Assembly (NCBI GenBank): GCA_029974015.1
Contig: JARKUF010000040.1
Span: 97,267 to 161,266 of the forward strand
DNA from: Spirochaetota bacterium
GTDB taxonomy: Bacteria > Spirochaetota > UBA4802 > JAGODF01
Length of the DNA stretch: 64,000 bases
Direction: 5' to 3'
The position numbers and the translations under genes are program-made. How positions within the stretch are numbered: the stretch's first letter is position 1; each line of letters opens with the position of its first letter. This document shows, piece by piece, positions 27,817 through 36,682 of this stretch. Below the pieces are notes generated by a model that was given only the letters and a program-made list of their open reading frames with translations, was not told the DNA's origin and made no database searches.

Positions 27817-28727
27817 GACCCATCTCCTTCTTGCATCGTGGGGTTCTCCTTCGCTTCGAGGCCCAGAATTTTAAACAGCCAGGGGGCCCCCAGTCCAACC
27901 CAGAGTCCCATAATATAGTATTGCACAAAGACCATAGCGAGAAAATACACGGAGTCTTTTATTATCAGTTTTTTTGATGCGAAAAAGATGAGGAACATGC
28001 CGGCAATTCCCAGGAGGTATCTTTCAATAATATGTTTCCAGCCCCCGGGCATGGCCGCGCCGACATATCGTTCTTCGAGGAGAATGGCGAGGGTAAACCC
28101 GGCTGTGATCGCCATGGGAGATACAGACCATTTTGAGGGAATGATGGTGATGAGGAGGAGCGGGACGGCCGTTCCCAGGAGGATTTTCCACGTCATAGAA
28201 AGCCCGGAGACTTTGGCTTCGATGCGGTCCGCCAGGGCGTGGAAGGGAAGCAAAAGAAGAAGCCCCAGCAGCCATCCACCAAGGATGTCGGTAGGGAAAT
28301 GGACCCCTAAGTACATGCGGGAGAAGGCGATGATCATAATGATGAAAATGCAGAAAAAAGTAAACCATCTCTTGCGGACCCAGAGCGCTAAAAAGCCCCA
28401 GACGACGAGTGAGCCCTGGGCATGGCCGCTGGGAAGTCCTGGCCCTCCGGTGTGTCCCACCTTGACGGTGGGATCGAGATGGTATGGGCGAGGCTGTTTC
28501 ATGGCGTCTTTCGAGACCGAGTTAAGCCAGCTTGAAAACATCAACAGGTAGAAGAGCCTGAGAGCATGGCGCTTTTCCACGCACCAGTAAAGAAGCGGAA
28601 GAACGAGCATGTAGAAGAAGTCGGTGCCCAGGGCGGAAACGGCCTTGAAGAAATGATCGAGGAAAACCGTCCGTATTTTTTGAATGATGATAATCAGCTC
28701 AACGCCCCAGTTGAGAATCGTGTCCAT
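27813..28727 (-). CDS. PAP2-family membrane phosphatase
   Basis: This 304-residue integral membrane protein shows all three lipid-phosphatase motifs: KQPRPY (motif 1), LPSGHAQGS (motif 2) and SRMYLGVHFPTDILGGW (motif 3). It has six or more helices plus an extra hydrophobic C-terminal segment. Likely substrates are undecaprenyl pyrophosphate or phosphatidate. GGAGG lies five bases before the ATG at 28727. It leads a two-gene operon with the EI24 protein. Confidence 0.9.
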   Translation of the reverse strand: MDTILNWGVELIIIIQKIRTVFLDHFFKAVSALGTDFFYMLVLPLLYWCVEKRHALRLFYLLMFSSWLNSVSKDAMKQPRPYHLDPTVKVGHTGGPGLPSGHAQGSLVVWGFLALWVRKRWFTFFCIFIIMIIAFSRMYLGVHFPTDILGGWLLGLLLLLPFHALADRIEAKVSGLSMTWKILLGTAVPLLLITIIPSKWSVSPMAITAGFTLAILLEERYVGAAMPGGWKHIIERYLLGIAGMFLIFFASKKLIIKDSVYFLAMVFVQYYIMGLWVGLGAPWLFKILGLEAKENPTMQEGDGS

Positions 28728-29163
28728 TACCGCCTCCGGCCTTTATGACGATTTAGTTTTTCCCCGGTCGGGGATTTCATATTGCTTACATAAGGAAGAT
28801 TTCTCTGCTTTTTAAGAGCGGCCTTTGTGTTCAGGCCCTTTAAAAGTTTTGCAAGAATGTGGAACTTTGTAAATCTTAATTTTTAAGGTTCCCTCAAATA
28901 AACTCCCATAATAACGCCGATTTCGGATTAAATGCAATAAAAAAAACCTGCTGTCGCATTTTTCCATTGGATTGTTGCTGGATAACATGGTTTTTGTGAC
29001 GGTCCTTGGGAAGGGAGGAATTTTACTTGCTTTTTTCCATTTCGTTGCAAGCCTTGTTGTATCGTACGGCATTGCGCCCGGCGCCCTGTAGCATGACGCA
29101 TACCGCACGCCGTTGGAAGGGGGCCCGGCTCACCGGCGAACAAAACACTCAAAGGAGCGTCTT
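28728..29163. other. Gene-free divergent intergenic region
   Basis: 436 bases between two divergent genes. It contains a short palindrome CCCCGGTCGGGG at about 28758-28769 and a GGAAC...GGTTCC imperfect hairpin (28860-28892) resembling the one at 40999-41028. No credible gene or tRNA is seen. Promoters for both flanking genes must be here. Confidence 0.6.
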
Positions 29164-29748
29164 ATGGCCAGGACTTTTTACGAAGTTGTTTTCGAGGGTA
29201 ATTATCACACCATATACGGATTGCTCGAGGGTTTTCTGTTGGGAACCGGGAAAAGAATGGCGTATTACTTCAGTAAAAGCGTGAACATTAAAAGGGAAAC
29301 TTTTTCGGAAGTAATAAAAGAATGGGTCACTCTGGGAAACAGGCTCCATCATGTGATTATTGACGAGGAATTTCTTTCCGGCATAAAGAAAGCAGTGCAG
29401 AAACAGCCCGACGTTAAGCATTTTGGCGAAAACTACATCAAATCCGAAAGAAAAATAAAAAGCGCAACCTTCGATTTTGAATTCAAGGCTTATGCAAAAA
29501 AATTTGCCGACGAGATCAAGGCGGTCATCGAGCAACTTCCAGACGGGCTTACCCTTTCCGATTACAAACCTCATGAAGAGGTGGACAGGGACGCTAAGGG
29601 CGTAGAGCTATATTCCCCCGACCACGAGTTCACATTCAAGGGCACCGGGAAAATCCAGGGCGGGTTTCCGGAAATTATTGAAGCCTGGAAAAAATTAGAC
29701 GAACATCCCCTTATTCATCCCGATTCGATTGTCATCGAGCGGGAATAA
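29164..29748 (+). CDS. Protein of unknown function
   Basis: A 194-residue soluble protein, not recognised. AAAGGAG stands before the ATG at 29164. No signal peptide or membrane helix is seen. The sequence alternates charged strands and helices and ends in a compact segment (YSPDHEFTFKGTGKIQGG). It lies alone between a divergent PAP2 gene and a downstream methyltransferase 77 bases away. Codon use matches the window, so it is likely real. Confidence 0.7.
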   Translation: MARTFYEVVFEGNYHTIYGLLEGFLLGTGKRMAYYFSKSVNIKRETFSEVIKEWVTLGNRLHHVIIDEEFLSGIKKAVQKQPDVKHFGENYIKSERKIKSATFDFEFKAYAKKFADEIKAVIEQLPDGLTLSDYKPHEEVDRDAKGVELYSPDHEFTFKGTGKIQGGFPEIIEAWKKLDEHPLIHPDSIVIERE

Positions 29749-29825
29749 CGGGGCCATCCGTCCCGGCCCCGGCCTTGCAAAACGCCGGGGCCCCGGGCGG
29801 GCCCCTCTTCTGCTTCGCCTTCGTG

Positions 29826-30557
29826 ATGACAAGGCCCTATACCCATATCCCCGACATCTACGACTATCTCCTTCGGCATGTCGATTACGAGCGCTGGTAC
29901 CGCTATCTGCGTTCCCTTCTTTTTCGGTATGTCGACGACCCGCGCACCATTCTCGAAATCGGATGCGGCACCGGAAAATTCGGGTCTAAATTTTCAAGGG
30001 ACGATTTCCTCGTTTACGGCATGGACAACTCCATCGAGATGCTAAGGGTGGCGAAACCCCGGGCCCGGCGAAACTTCCGCGCCTTTTGCGGTGACGCGAG
30101 GTGCTTCGCCCTTGCCAGGAAGATGGACTTCATCTTTTCGGTACACGACACATTGAATTATCTCATTGAGATGGAGGACCTCGTTTCAGCGCTGGCGTCG
30201 GCGCGGGGGGCAATGCACGATGGAAGCGTGTTCATGTTCGACCTCACCACGGAGTACAACATCCGCCGTTTCTTCGACGGAAAAGTTACGCGCCATGTGC
30301 GCAGCGGCGTGGAAGTGGTGTGGGAGAACAGCTACGATCCGTCCGCCCGCATAGTTTTCTCAAGGCTCTCGGTGAAGCGAAAGGACGGGTCCGTGCATGA
30401 AGAGGAGCACCTCCAGAGAATTTACACGAAAGAGGAGGCGCTGGAGGCCGTCGCCGGGGCCGGCTTAACGCTCGTCGATATTTTCGGCGATTACACTTTC
30501 GACCCGCCCCATGACGAGACCGTCATGGTCAACTATGTCACCAGGAAGGGGCAATGA
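29826..30557 (+). CDS. SAM-dependent methyltransferase
   Basis: The 243 residues hold SAM motif I ILEIGCGTGKFG, the acidic post-I GMDNSIEML and VHDTLNYLIE, typical of class I methyltransferases acting on small molecules or tRNA. FSVHDTLNY resembles the family annotated as Methyltransf_25. The ATG at 29826 is chosen; a TTG at 29775 would give a leader without similarity. The stop overlaps the next gene (ATGA). Substrate unknown. Confidence 0.8.
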   Translation: MTRPYTHIPDIYDYLLRHVDYERWYRYLRSLLFRYVDDPRTILEIGCGTGKFGSKFSRDDFLVYGMDNSIEMLRVAKPRARRNFRAFCGDARCFALARKMDFIFSVHDTLNYLIEMEDLVSALASARGAMHDGSVFMFDLTTEYNIRRFFDGKVTRHVRSGVEVVWENSYDPSARIVFSRLSVKRKDGSVHEEEHLQRIYTKEEALEAVAGAGLTLVDIFGDYTFDPPHDETVMVNYVTRKGQ

Positions 30558-30889
30558 ACCTGCTCTTTTACCTTGTGGGCCTTGTGATCGGCGCCGCGGT
30601 TTTTTTCTATGTGCTTTCGCTTTTTCATTCCGGATCTGACGCCCTGGCGTCACGACGGACCGGAAAGAAAGTGAAGAGCGGGAACATGGAGATAGACGCC
30701 GCGAGCCTGGCGATGCGGTCGCCCCAGATATATCCCCGTGAACGGGTGTGTCCCCTCTGCAGGGCGGTGCTCACGAAGTATGAGGTCCTGTACGCCTCTC
30801 GCCATGAAACCCCGGAGGGCGCCCGGATACTCATCCATGGCTGCAGGTACTGCTATAGACCGGGCGACGAGAAAAATCAGCAGGAATGA
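30554..30889 (+). CDS. Small membrane-anchored zinc-ribbon protein
   Basis: A 111-residue protein with one N-terminal helix (residues 3-24) and a cytoplasmic-looking tail containing two Cys pairs: CPLC at 66-69 and CRYC at 96-99, a likely zinc ribbon. It overlaps the methyltransferase by four bases, so they are probably co-translated. No family was recognised. Confidence 0.65.
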   Translation: MNLLFYLVGLVIGAAVFFYVLSLFHSGSDALASRRTGKKVKSGNMEIDAASLAMRSPQIYPRERVCPLCRAVLTKYEVLYASRHETPEGARILIHGCRYCYRPGDEKNQQE

Positions 30890-30932
30890 TTGTCGCCTCA
30901 ACGGCGGAAAACCCTGATTATTGGAGGTTGCC

Positions 30933-31625
30933 TTATTTATGGCTCCCTTCTTCTCCTTCTTCAGGGGAGAAGTTAGCCATGATCGTCTCCCGGTGCAGGA
31001 GGTCCGTCCCGTAGCGCCCGTGGATAGGCAGGAAGGCGCAGTACTCGTGGAATGTCGTCCGGGCGTCGCTCCCATCAAGGGTGTAGAGGGCGATCTGCTG
31101 TTGATGGAAGGGGCCCATGGGGAACACGAGGCGTCCTCCGGGGCCAAGGAACGCCGCAAGGAGAAGCGGCCTGGCAAAGCAGGCCCCCCAGACGATGATG
31201 GCGTCGAAAGGCCCCAGGGATTCGTCGGGGTCCGTGCCGTCCCCCGTGAAGAAGCGCGTGTTGCGGATGCGGAGCAGTTCGTGGCGCGTCTTCGCCGAGG
31301 CGGCAAGCTTCTCGTCGATCTCGATAGTCACCACCTCTTTTGCCAGGGAGGAGAGGAGGGCGGCGGAGTACCCGGAGCCGGTGCCCACCTCCAGGACCCG
31401 CGAAGACTTTTTTATGTCCGCGTATCCTATCATCCTCACCAGGGTCGTCGGCACATCGGTGCGCTGGCCTGCTCCCAGGGGCACTGCCTCGTCGGAATAG
31501 AAGGTTTCGCTGAAAATAGGATCGAGAAATGCGCCGCGGTCAAAGGTTTCCAGGGCATTCTTGAATTCCTTACGGGGCGTGAGTTTTTTCATCGCGTCTA
31601 TAAAATTTTTTTTTGTCGCTTTCAT
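30933..31625 (-). CDS. pcm: Protein-L-isoaspartate O-methyltransferase
   Basis: A 230-residue repair enzyme that methylates isoaspartyl residues in damaged proteins. SRVLEVGTGSGYSAALLSSLA is motif I and TGDGTDPDESLGPFDAIIVWGA covers the post-I region and motif II, as in PCMT. Length fits the family. It is the last gene of the rpsF-to-pcm run and starts 19 bases after mlaE. Confidence 0.88.
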   Translation of the reverse strand: MKATKKNFIDAMKKLTPRKEFKNALETFDRGAFLDPIFSETFYSDEAVPLGAGQRTDVPTTLVRMIGYADIKKSSRVLEVGTGSGYSAALLSSLAKEVVTIEIDEKLAASAKTRHELLRIRNTRFFTGDGTDPDESLGPFDAIIVWGACFARPLLLAAFLGPGGRLVFPMGPFHQQQIALYTLDGSDARTTFHEYCAFLPIHGRYGTDLLHRETIMANFSPEEGEEGSHK

Positions 31626-31644
31626 GGCCGGGCCGGATTTTCGG

Positions 31645-32427
31645 TTATTCGATGATCTGAAGAATATAGGTGAGAAAATAGTCGGAGATGAGGATCGCCA
31701 TGGAGGATTTCACCACTGCCTGGATGGTGGACTTGCCCACCCCCTCCGCGCCGCCGGTCGTGTTGAAACCCTGGTAGCAGGAAATGACGGCGATCTCGAT
31801 GCCGAAAAAAACCGATTTCATTATACCGGAAAGGAAATCCATAAGGGAAAGGTACTGGAATATATTTTCCACATACTTGTCCACGGTGATGTTCAGGGCG
31901 AAGAAAGCCACGAAGGCCCCGCCAAGTATCCCCACGATGTCGGTGATCACCGTAAGGGCCGGCGTCATCACGAGGCAGGCCAGGAAGCGTGGCACGGAAA
32001 GGTACTGGACGGGGTCCGCCCGGAGGGTCACCAGCGCGTCTATCTGTTCGGTTACGCGCATGGTGCCTATTTCGGCGGCGATTGCGGACCCAACGCGGCC
32101 GGCCAGAAGGAGCGCCGTGAGGACGGGGCAGAGCTCCCGGAGCATGGAAATGGACACCGCGCTTCCTATGAAGATGGAAGAGCCCGCCATCAGCTTGTCC
32201 ATTGCGCGGCCCACCTGGAGGGCCATCACCATCCCGGTGAAAAACAGGGTGATGGCGGTCACGGGCAGGGAACGGTACCCTATCTCCATCATCTGGGCGA
32301 CGATGTTTTTGAAGTCGAAGGGGCGCCGAAACGTCCACTTTACCGTGTCCGCGAGGAAGATGAGGTGTCCTCCTATCTCCTCCATGGAGCGGAGGAGGAC
32401 GCCCCTTTCGTTACGCGGGACTGTCAC
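31645..32427 (-). CDS. mlaE: MlaE-type ABC transporter permease
   Basis: A 260-residue, five- to six-helix permease of the MlaE/YrbE family (PF02405), which moves phospholipids between inner and outer membranes. GSAIAAEIGTMRVTEQIDAL, then LRADPVQYLSVPR, is the family's most conserved block. An outer membrane is therefore likely. It begins four bases inside the end of dnaB (32424-32427), a surprising coupling to replication. No ATPase (MlaF) or MCE-domain gene is adjacent in this window; pcm follows. Confidence 0.9.
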   Translation of the reverse strand: MTVPRNERGVLLRSMEEIGGHLIFLADTVKWTFRRPFDFKNIVAQMMEIGYRSLPVTAITLFFTGMVMALQVGRAMDKLMAGSSIFIGSAVSISMLRELCPVLTALLLAGRVGSAIAAEIGTMRVTEQIDALVTLRADPVQYLSVPRFLACLVMTPALTVITDIVGILGGAFVAFFALNITVDKYVENIFQYLSLMDFLSGIMKSVFFGIEIAVISCYQGFNTTGGAEGVGKSTIQAVVKSSMAILISDYFLTYILQIIE

Positions 32428-33770
32428 TGGGGCACCGCCCCTTCGAAGTCGTGGATTTTTTCGAGGTTGCCGAATTTTGTATATTTCTCCCAGAAACGGA
32501 GGTCCACGTTTCCCGTGGGCCCGTTGCGCTGTTTGGCCACGATGATTTCGGCGATCCCTTTGCGCGTGGTGTCCTTCTTCACTTTTTCCTCGCGGTAGAT
32601 GAAGAGCACCACATCGGCGTCCTGCTCGATGGACCCCGATTCCCTGAGGTCCGAGAGCTGGGGCCGCTGGTCCGAACGCGACTCCACTGCGCGGGAAAGC
32701 TGTGATAGCGCGATGACCGGGACCTCGAGCTCCCGGGAGAGCTGTTTGAGGGAGCGCGATATTTCCGCTATCTGAAGATGGCGGTCCACCCGGGTTGGGG
32801 TGGTGAGAAGCTGGAGATAGTCGACCATTATGGCCCCAACCTTCTCGCGCTGGACAATGCGTCGCGCCTTTGCGCGGAGCTCAAAGATGCTTATGGCCGG
32901 CGTGTCGTCAATGTAGAGGGGGGCCTTGCTTATCCTGTCGGCCACGTCACTGATGCGGCGAAGCTCGTCGGCGCTGATGTGCCCGGTCCGAACGCGCTGG
33001 GAATCAATCATCGATTCGATGCACAGGAGCCGCATGGCGAGCTGGACGGCCGGCATTTCAAGCGAGAAAAAGAGAACAGGTTTTTTTTCTCGGAGCACCA
33101 TGTGGTTCGCCAGGTTGAGCGCAAGGGCGGTTTTGCCCATGGAGGGCCTGGCGGCGATGATGATGAGCTCGGAGCCGTGGAAGCCCGTCAGGATCGAGTC
33201 GAGCTCAGTGAGGCCTCCGGAGATTCCGGTTATGGGGCGCTTCGTCTCGTACATCGTCTTGATGTCGGACATTGTTTCGAACATGATCTCGTCCATGCTC
33301 TTGAAGTCCGAGGTGATGCGCCGCCCCGTTACGCGGAAGATATCGGCCTCTATCTCGTTTATGAGTTCATTGGTGTCGCGGCTAAGGTCGAAACATTTTT
33401 CCGCGGATGCGGACGCCACGTCGATGATGCGGCGCCTGAGGCTCAGCTCCTTTACCCGTCCCGCGTAATGTTCTACGTTGGCCGATGTGGAGGCCGACTG
33501 GTAAATTTCCACGATGCCGCGGTCGCCGCCTACACGGTCGTAGCGGCCCTGGTCTTTCAGCCTCTCCTTAAGTGTGATGAGGTCGATGGGGGTGTTCTTC
33601 TTGTCGAGCTCCAGTACCGTCTCGTAGAGGAGGCGGTGGCTATCAAGATAGAAATCCTCCGGCTGGAGGATCCCTATAGTCTTCAATAACGCTTCCCGGC
33701 TGAGGAGAATGGACGCCAGGCAGGAGGCTTCGGCTTCAATATCCTGGGGAGGGATATTTTCCCTTGCCAT
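32424..33770 (-). CDS. dnaB: Replicative DNA helicase DnaB
   Basis: A 448-residue hexameric helicase. The N-terminal domain begins PPQDIEAEASCLASILLS; a linker leads to the RecA-like domain with Walker A ARPSMGKTALALN, Walker B IMVDYLQLL and the arginine-rich ALSQLSRAVESRSDQRPQ. It unwinds DNA ahead of the replisome. It follows rplI with a 3-base gap, as in many bacteria. Length and motifs are normal, with no intein. Confidence 0.96.
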   Translation of the reverse strand: MARENIPPQDIEAEASCLASILLSREALLKTIGILQPEDFYLDSHRLLYETVLELDKKNTPIDLITLKERLKDQGRYDRVGGDRGIVEIYQSASTSANVEHYAGRVKELSLRRRIIDVASASAEKCFDLSRDTNELINEIEADIFRVTGRRITSDFKSMDEIMFETMSDIKTMYETKRPITGISGGLTELDSILTGFHGSELIIIAARPSMGKTALALNLANHMVLREKKPVLFFSLEMPAVQLAMRLLCIESMIDSQRVRTGHISADELRRISDVADRISKAPLYIDDTPAISIFELRAKARRIVQREKVGAIMVDYLQLLTTPTRVDRHLQIAEISRSLKQLSRELEVPVIALSQLSRAVESRSDQRPQLSDLRESGSIEQDADVVLFIYREEKVKKDTTRKGIAEIIVAKQRNGPTGNVDLRFWEKYTKFGNLEKIHDFEGAVPQ

Positions 33771-33773
33771 GCA

Positions 33774-34217
33774 TCACTCCTGCTCCACGGTCACCTTGAT
33801 TCCAGCGTGGAGACCGTCCTCGAGCTTAACGGTGACGTCGAAGGTCCCGACTTCCTTGATTGGAGCGTCGAGCTGTATCTTCCTCTTGTCGATTTCGTGG
33901 CCGCCCTCCGCGAGCTTTTTCGATATGTCCATCGTGGTTATGGAACCGAAGAGCTTGCCTTCTTCGCCGGCCTGGACCGCGAATTTCAGCTCAACTCCGT
34001 TTATGGAGCTGGCGATTTTTTCGCTCTGTTTGCGGCGCTTGTCTTTCTTGATTTTGATGAGGCGCTTCTGGTGCTCCGCTGCCTTTTTGCTCGAATCGTC
34101 GGCGACTATGACGAGTTTTTTTGGAATGAGGTAGTTGCGCGCATATCCTCTGGGAACGTCCTTGATGTCACCGGCTTCGCCGAGGTTCGAAATGTCTTTT
34201 TGTAGTATTACTTTCAT
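33774..34217 (-). CDS. rplI: Ribosomal protein bL9
   Basis: A 147-residue large-subunit protein. MKVILQKDISNLGEAGDIKD and PRGYARNYLIPKKLV are the conserved N-domain; a connecting helix and a C-terminal domain follow. The ATG at 34217 has GGAG seven bases upstream; open frame beyond it is not coding. It lies between the DUF2232 gene and dnaB in the common order. Confidence 0.95.
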   Translation of the reverse strand: MKVILQKDISNLGEAGDIKDVPRGYARNYLIPKKLVIVADDSSKKAAEHQKRLIKIKKDKRRKQSEKIASSINGVELKFAVQAGEEGKLFGSITTMDISKKLAEGGHEIDKRKIQLDAPIKEVGTFDVTVKLEDGLHAGIKVTVEQE

Positions 34218-34290
34218 ACGCTTTCTCCATGCAGCTTTTTTTACGGGGCCCGATGGTCTTCCGGGCCCGTCGATGTGTCGTACTGATGAT

Positions 34291-35175
34291 TTAATCGCCG
34301 CCGCTGCGGGCGGTTTTAAGTTTCCTGAAATCCGCCCAGAAATCGATGGCTCCGATGCTTGCGAATACAATAAGAAAAAACAGCAGAAGCTCCACAAATT
34401 GTGATATCAGCACCAAAAGGACCAGGGGTAGGACAAAAAAAGGAATGCCCCTTTTTACCAGGATGAACTTGGCGATTCCTATCGCCTGGACCATGTACAG
34501 CGTTGAAAAGATCAGGGCCACATTGAGCGAAACCATTTTAACGATATGCAGGGATTCACCGTCCGCCAGGAAAAACCCCAACCACCCGAGAATGATGGTG
34601 TATATGAAGTAATCGTTAAGCCGGAAGTACTCCAGGCCGGCGTTTGTTATCAGTTTTTTCCCGGATAACCTGGAGGTTAGAAACCTCAGGATAAAAAAAG
34701 CGACTGCGCTAAAAATAAGCCCGTTCAGGAAATAGGAGAAAGGTACGATGTCACGCATTGCCCCCTTTGATAGCTCAAGCCTTTCCGTTATTTCCTTTTT
34801 CTTCTCCTGGGGAAGCTCGGAGCTTCCGACGTATTCGATGAACTGGCTCCTGGACCGCTCGAACAGGTCGATGCCCGCGCCGTGCTTCAGGACAAAGAAG
34901 TTGACGCTGAAAATCAGCGTCACGGCGAGGGACGCGGTTACCAGAAAGAACTGCAGCGGCCTGTTTTCCCGAAAGGTCGCACCGGCGACGCACCCTACGG
35001 TGATTGCGCCGAGGAACATCGCGTACGATTCGGGCTCCACCCGATACAGCGGGAATCCCGCAACCGCCCCGGGGACAAAAGCCGCCAGCGATTTCCACGA
35101 AAACCTGTGGAAGAGCAGGGTCGAGGCCGCCATCAGGCAAAGGCCAACCAGAGATGCGATCAAGAGAAAGAGCAC
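34291..35175 (-). CDS. DUF2232 (YybS-like) membrane protein
   Basis: A 294-residue protein with about eight membrane helices and a mid-region polar loop containing SELPQEKKKEITERLELSKG. The second half (LNGLIFSAVAFFILRFLTSR, then GLEYFRLNDYF) is typical of DUF2232/YybS, a family often encoded between rpsR and rplI. Its function is unknown; the location suggests co-expression with ribosome and replication genes. Confidence 0.8.
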   Translation of the reverse strand: MLFLLIASLVGLCLMAASTLLFHRFSWKSLAAFVPGAVAGFPLYRVEPESYAMFLGAITVGCVAGATFRENRPLQFFLVTASLAVTLIFSVNFFVLKHGAGIDLFERSRSQFIEYVGSSELPQEKKKEITERLELSKGAMRDIVPFSYFLNGLIFSAVAFFILRFLTSRLSGKKLITNAGLEYFRLNDYFIYTIILGWLGFFLADGESLHIVKMVSLNVALIFSTLYMVQAIGIAKFILVKRGIPFFVLPLVLLVLISQFVELLLFFLIVFASIGAIDFWADFRKLKTARSGGD

Positions 35176-35190
35176 ATCAATCAGCTTCTA

Positions 35191-35565
35191 TTATTGAAGG
35201 ACGAAGGGAAGTATGGCTATTATCCTCGCCCTCTTTATCTGCTTCGCCACAAGGCGCTGGTGTTTCGCGCAGTTGCCGGTAATTCTCCGGGGAAGGATTT
35301 TTCCCCGGTCCGTGATGAACTTTTGGAGAAGATCGGCGTCCTTGTAGTCGATTGCAAGGTTTTTATTTGCGCAAAACCTGCAGCTCTTACGCTTGAACCT
35401 GGCCGATTTATGATATCCGCCTTCGGCGCCATCGCGGTCCCCGTAGCCGCGTGGTTTGTGTTCTCCGAACTTTTTTTCCCTGTGGGGGGGGCGTTCGGAC
35501 GGCGCGGATGCCGGTGCGGAGGAAGGTTCCGTTGTATCTTCTGTTGCTTTGATTTCGTCTGACAT
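35191..35565 (-). CDS. rpsR: Ribosomal protein bS18 with a long N-terminal tail
   Basis: The last ~75 residues are a full S18: [11 protein letters not shown], then [34 protein letters not shown] and [14 protein letters not shown]. Before that lies about 45 residues of low-complexity acidic and then basic sequence ([20 protein letters not shown] and onward), which typical S18 (about 75 residues) lacks. CxxC plus a later Cys suggests the zinc-binding form. It lies in the usual order with ssb and rpsF. Confidence 0.93.
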   Translation of the reverse strand: MSDEIKATEDTTEPSSAPASAPSERPPHREKKFGEHKPRGYGDRDGAEGGYHKSARFKRKSCRFCANKNLAIDYKDADLLQKFITDRGKILPRRITGNCAKHQRLVAKQIKRARIIAILPFVLQ

Positions 35566-35618
35566 TTCAGTGCTCCAAGAGATAATATTGTATGGTGATG
35601 TGCGGGCGGCCGCAGTGC

Positions 35619-36047
35619 TCAGAAGGGAATGTCCTCGTCCGAGAAGGGATTGTCGTCCTCGTATGTGGAATCCGCCTGCGGCTGGGGCATCTCAGCCTGG
35701 GGGGCCTCCTGGCCCTGTTTCGGCGTGAGGAACTGGAAATTCTCAACGACCACCTCAACGGTGGAACGCTTCTGCCCGCTCTGATCGTCCCAGGACCTCT
35801 GCTGCAGGCGGCCCTCGATGCCAATGCGCTGGCCTTTCTTGCAGTACTGGGCGATCGCTTCGCCCAGCTTGCCCCAGGCGATGCAATTGAAAAAAGAAGT
35901 GTATTCCTTTCTTTCTCCGGACACCGAATAGGTCCGGGTGTTGGCGATGGAGAAATTCGCCACGGAAGACCCGCTTTGAGTGTATCGCAGATCGGGGTCT
36001 TTGACCATTCTGCCGATTAGTATTACCCTGTTGATGTCGCTCGCCAT
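35619..36047 (-). CDS. ssb: Single-stranded DNA-binding protein
   Basis: A 142-residue OB-fold protein. It begins [20 protein letters not shown] and contains [20 protein letters not shown]. The C-terminal acidic tip DEDIPF recruits replisome partners. It is placed between rpsF and rpsR as in most bacteria. Confidence 0.95.
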   Translation of the reverse strand: MASDINRVILIGRMVKDPDLRYTQSGSSVANFSIANTRTYSVSGERKEYTSFFNCIAWGKLGEAIAQYCKKGQRIGIEGRLQQRSWDDQSGQKRSTVEVVVENFQFLTPKQGQEAPQAEMPQPQADSTYEDDNPFSDEDIPF

Positions 36048-36065
36048 GGTTGTTTCCGTTTTCTT

Positions 36066-36356
36066 TTACGCCGTTTTTACCTCGTCAAGCTTGACGAAGA
36101 GGAACCTCAGAATGTCATGATTGAGGCGGAATTCGGCGACGATATTTTTGACTACATCGGGGGAGGCTCCGATGTTGTAGAGGAGGTAAAAACCGTCCTC
36201 GGCCCTGTCGATGGCGTAGGCAAGCTTCCTTCGCCCCCATTCATCGACCGATCTGGTTTCGACACCGTGCTTCTGAAGAATTGCGTTGACGGTTTCCCTG
36301 GTTGCGTCGAGGTTCTCGTTGATCCGTAGAATTACTGTTAGCTCATACCCGTTCAT
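36066..36356 (-). CDS. rpsF: Ribosomal protein bS6
   Basis: A 96-residue small-subunit protein starting MNGYELTVILRINENLD, with WGRRKLAYAIDRAEDGFYLL in the middle. It pairs with S18 in the 30S subunit. It is the first gene of the minus-strand run; the promoter should lie in the AT-rich 36360-36420. Confidence 0.94.
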   Translation of the reverse strand: MNGYELTVILRINENLDATRETVNAILQKHGVETRSVDEWGRRKLAYAIDRAEDGFYLLYNIGASPDVVKNIVAEFRLNHDILRFLFVKLDEVKTA

Positions 36357-36682
36357 TGCGTGCTCCTTCCTCTGGAATAGATATGCTAAAATGTTTGACC
36401 ACTTTTAGCAGAAAGGCGTAACAATACTCACTGGAAGCCCTTTTTTTTCAAGGATTTTTTTGGATTATTTTGGTTGAAGTGCGGCAAATTTAGCATTTGG
36501 GTTTTTTTCGAATGACTCCGCAGGGAACGCAACCCCGCAGGGAACGCATATCTGCGTTCCCTGCGGGGTTGACAAACGTAACCATGGGTTGTATGATTAT
36601 AAAGCTCAGTACTATTTATACCCGCCCGCTTTTTGTGGGCGGATAAACCAAATTTTAAAATTGCACCAAATGGAGTGATGTC
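36357..36682. other. Intergenic region with palindromes
   Basis: 326 bases between divergent rpsF and the orphan membrane gene. It holds the perfect 18-base palindrome at 36531-36570, a partial third arm before it, and a weaker CCGCCC/GGGCGG hairpin at about 36622-36642 from the dispersed hairpin family. No gene is seen. Confidence 0.7.
36517..36570. repeat. Perfect 18-base palindrome with a duplicated arm
   Basis: AACCCCGCAGGGAACGCA (36531-36548) and its complement (36553-36570) flank TATC. A direct partial copy CCGCAGGGAACGCA (36518-36531) stands just before. The arms are GC-rich in an AT-rich setting. Confidence 0.85.
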
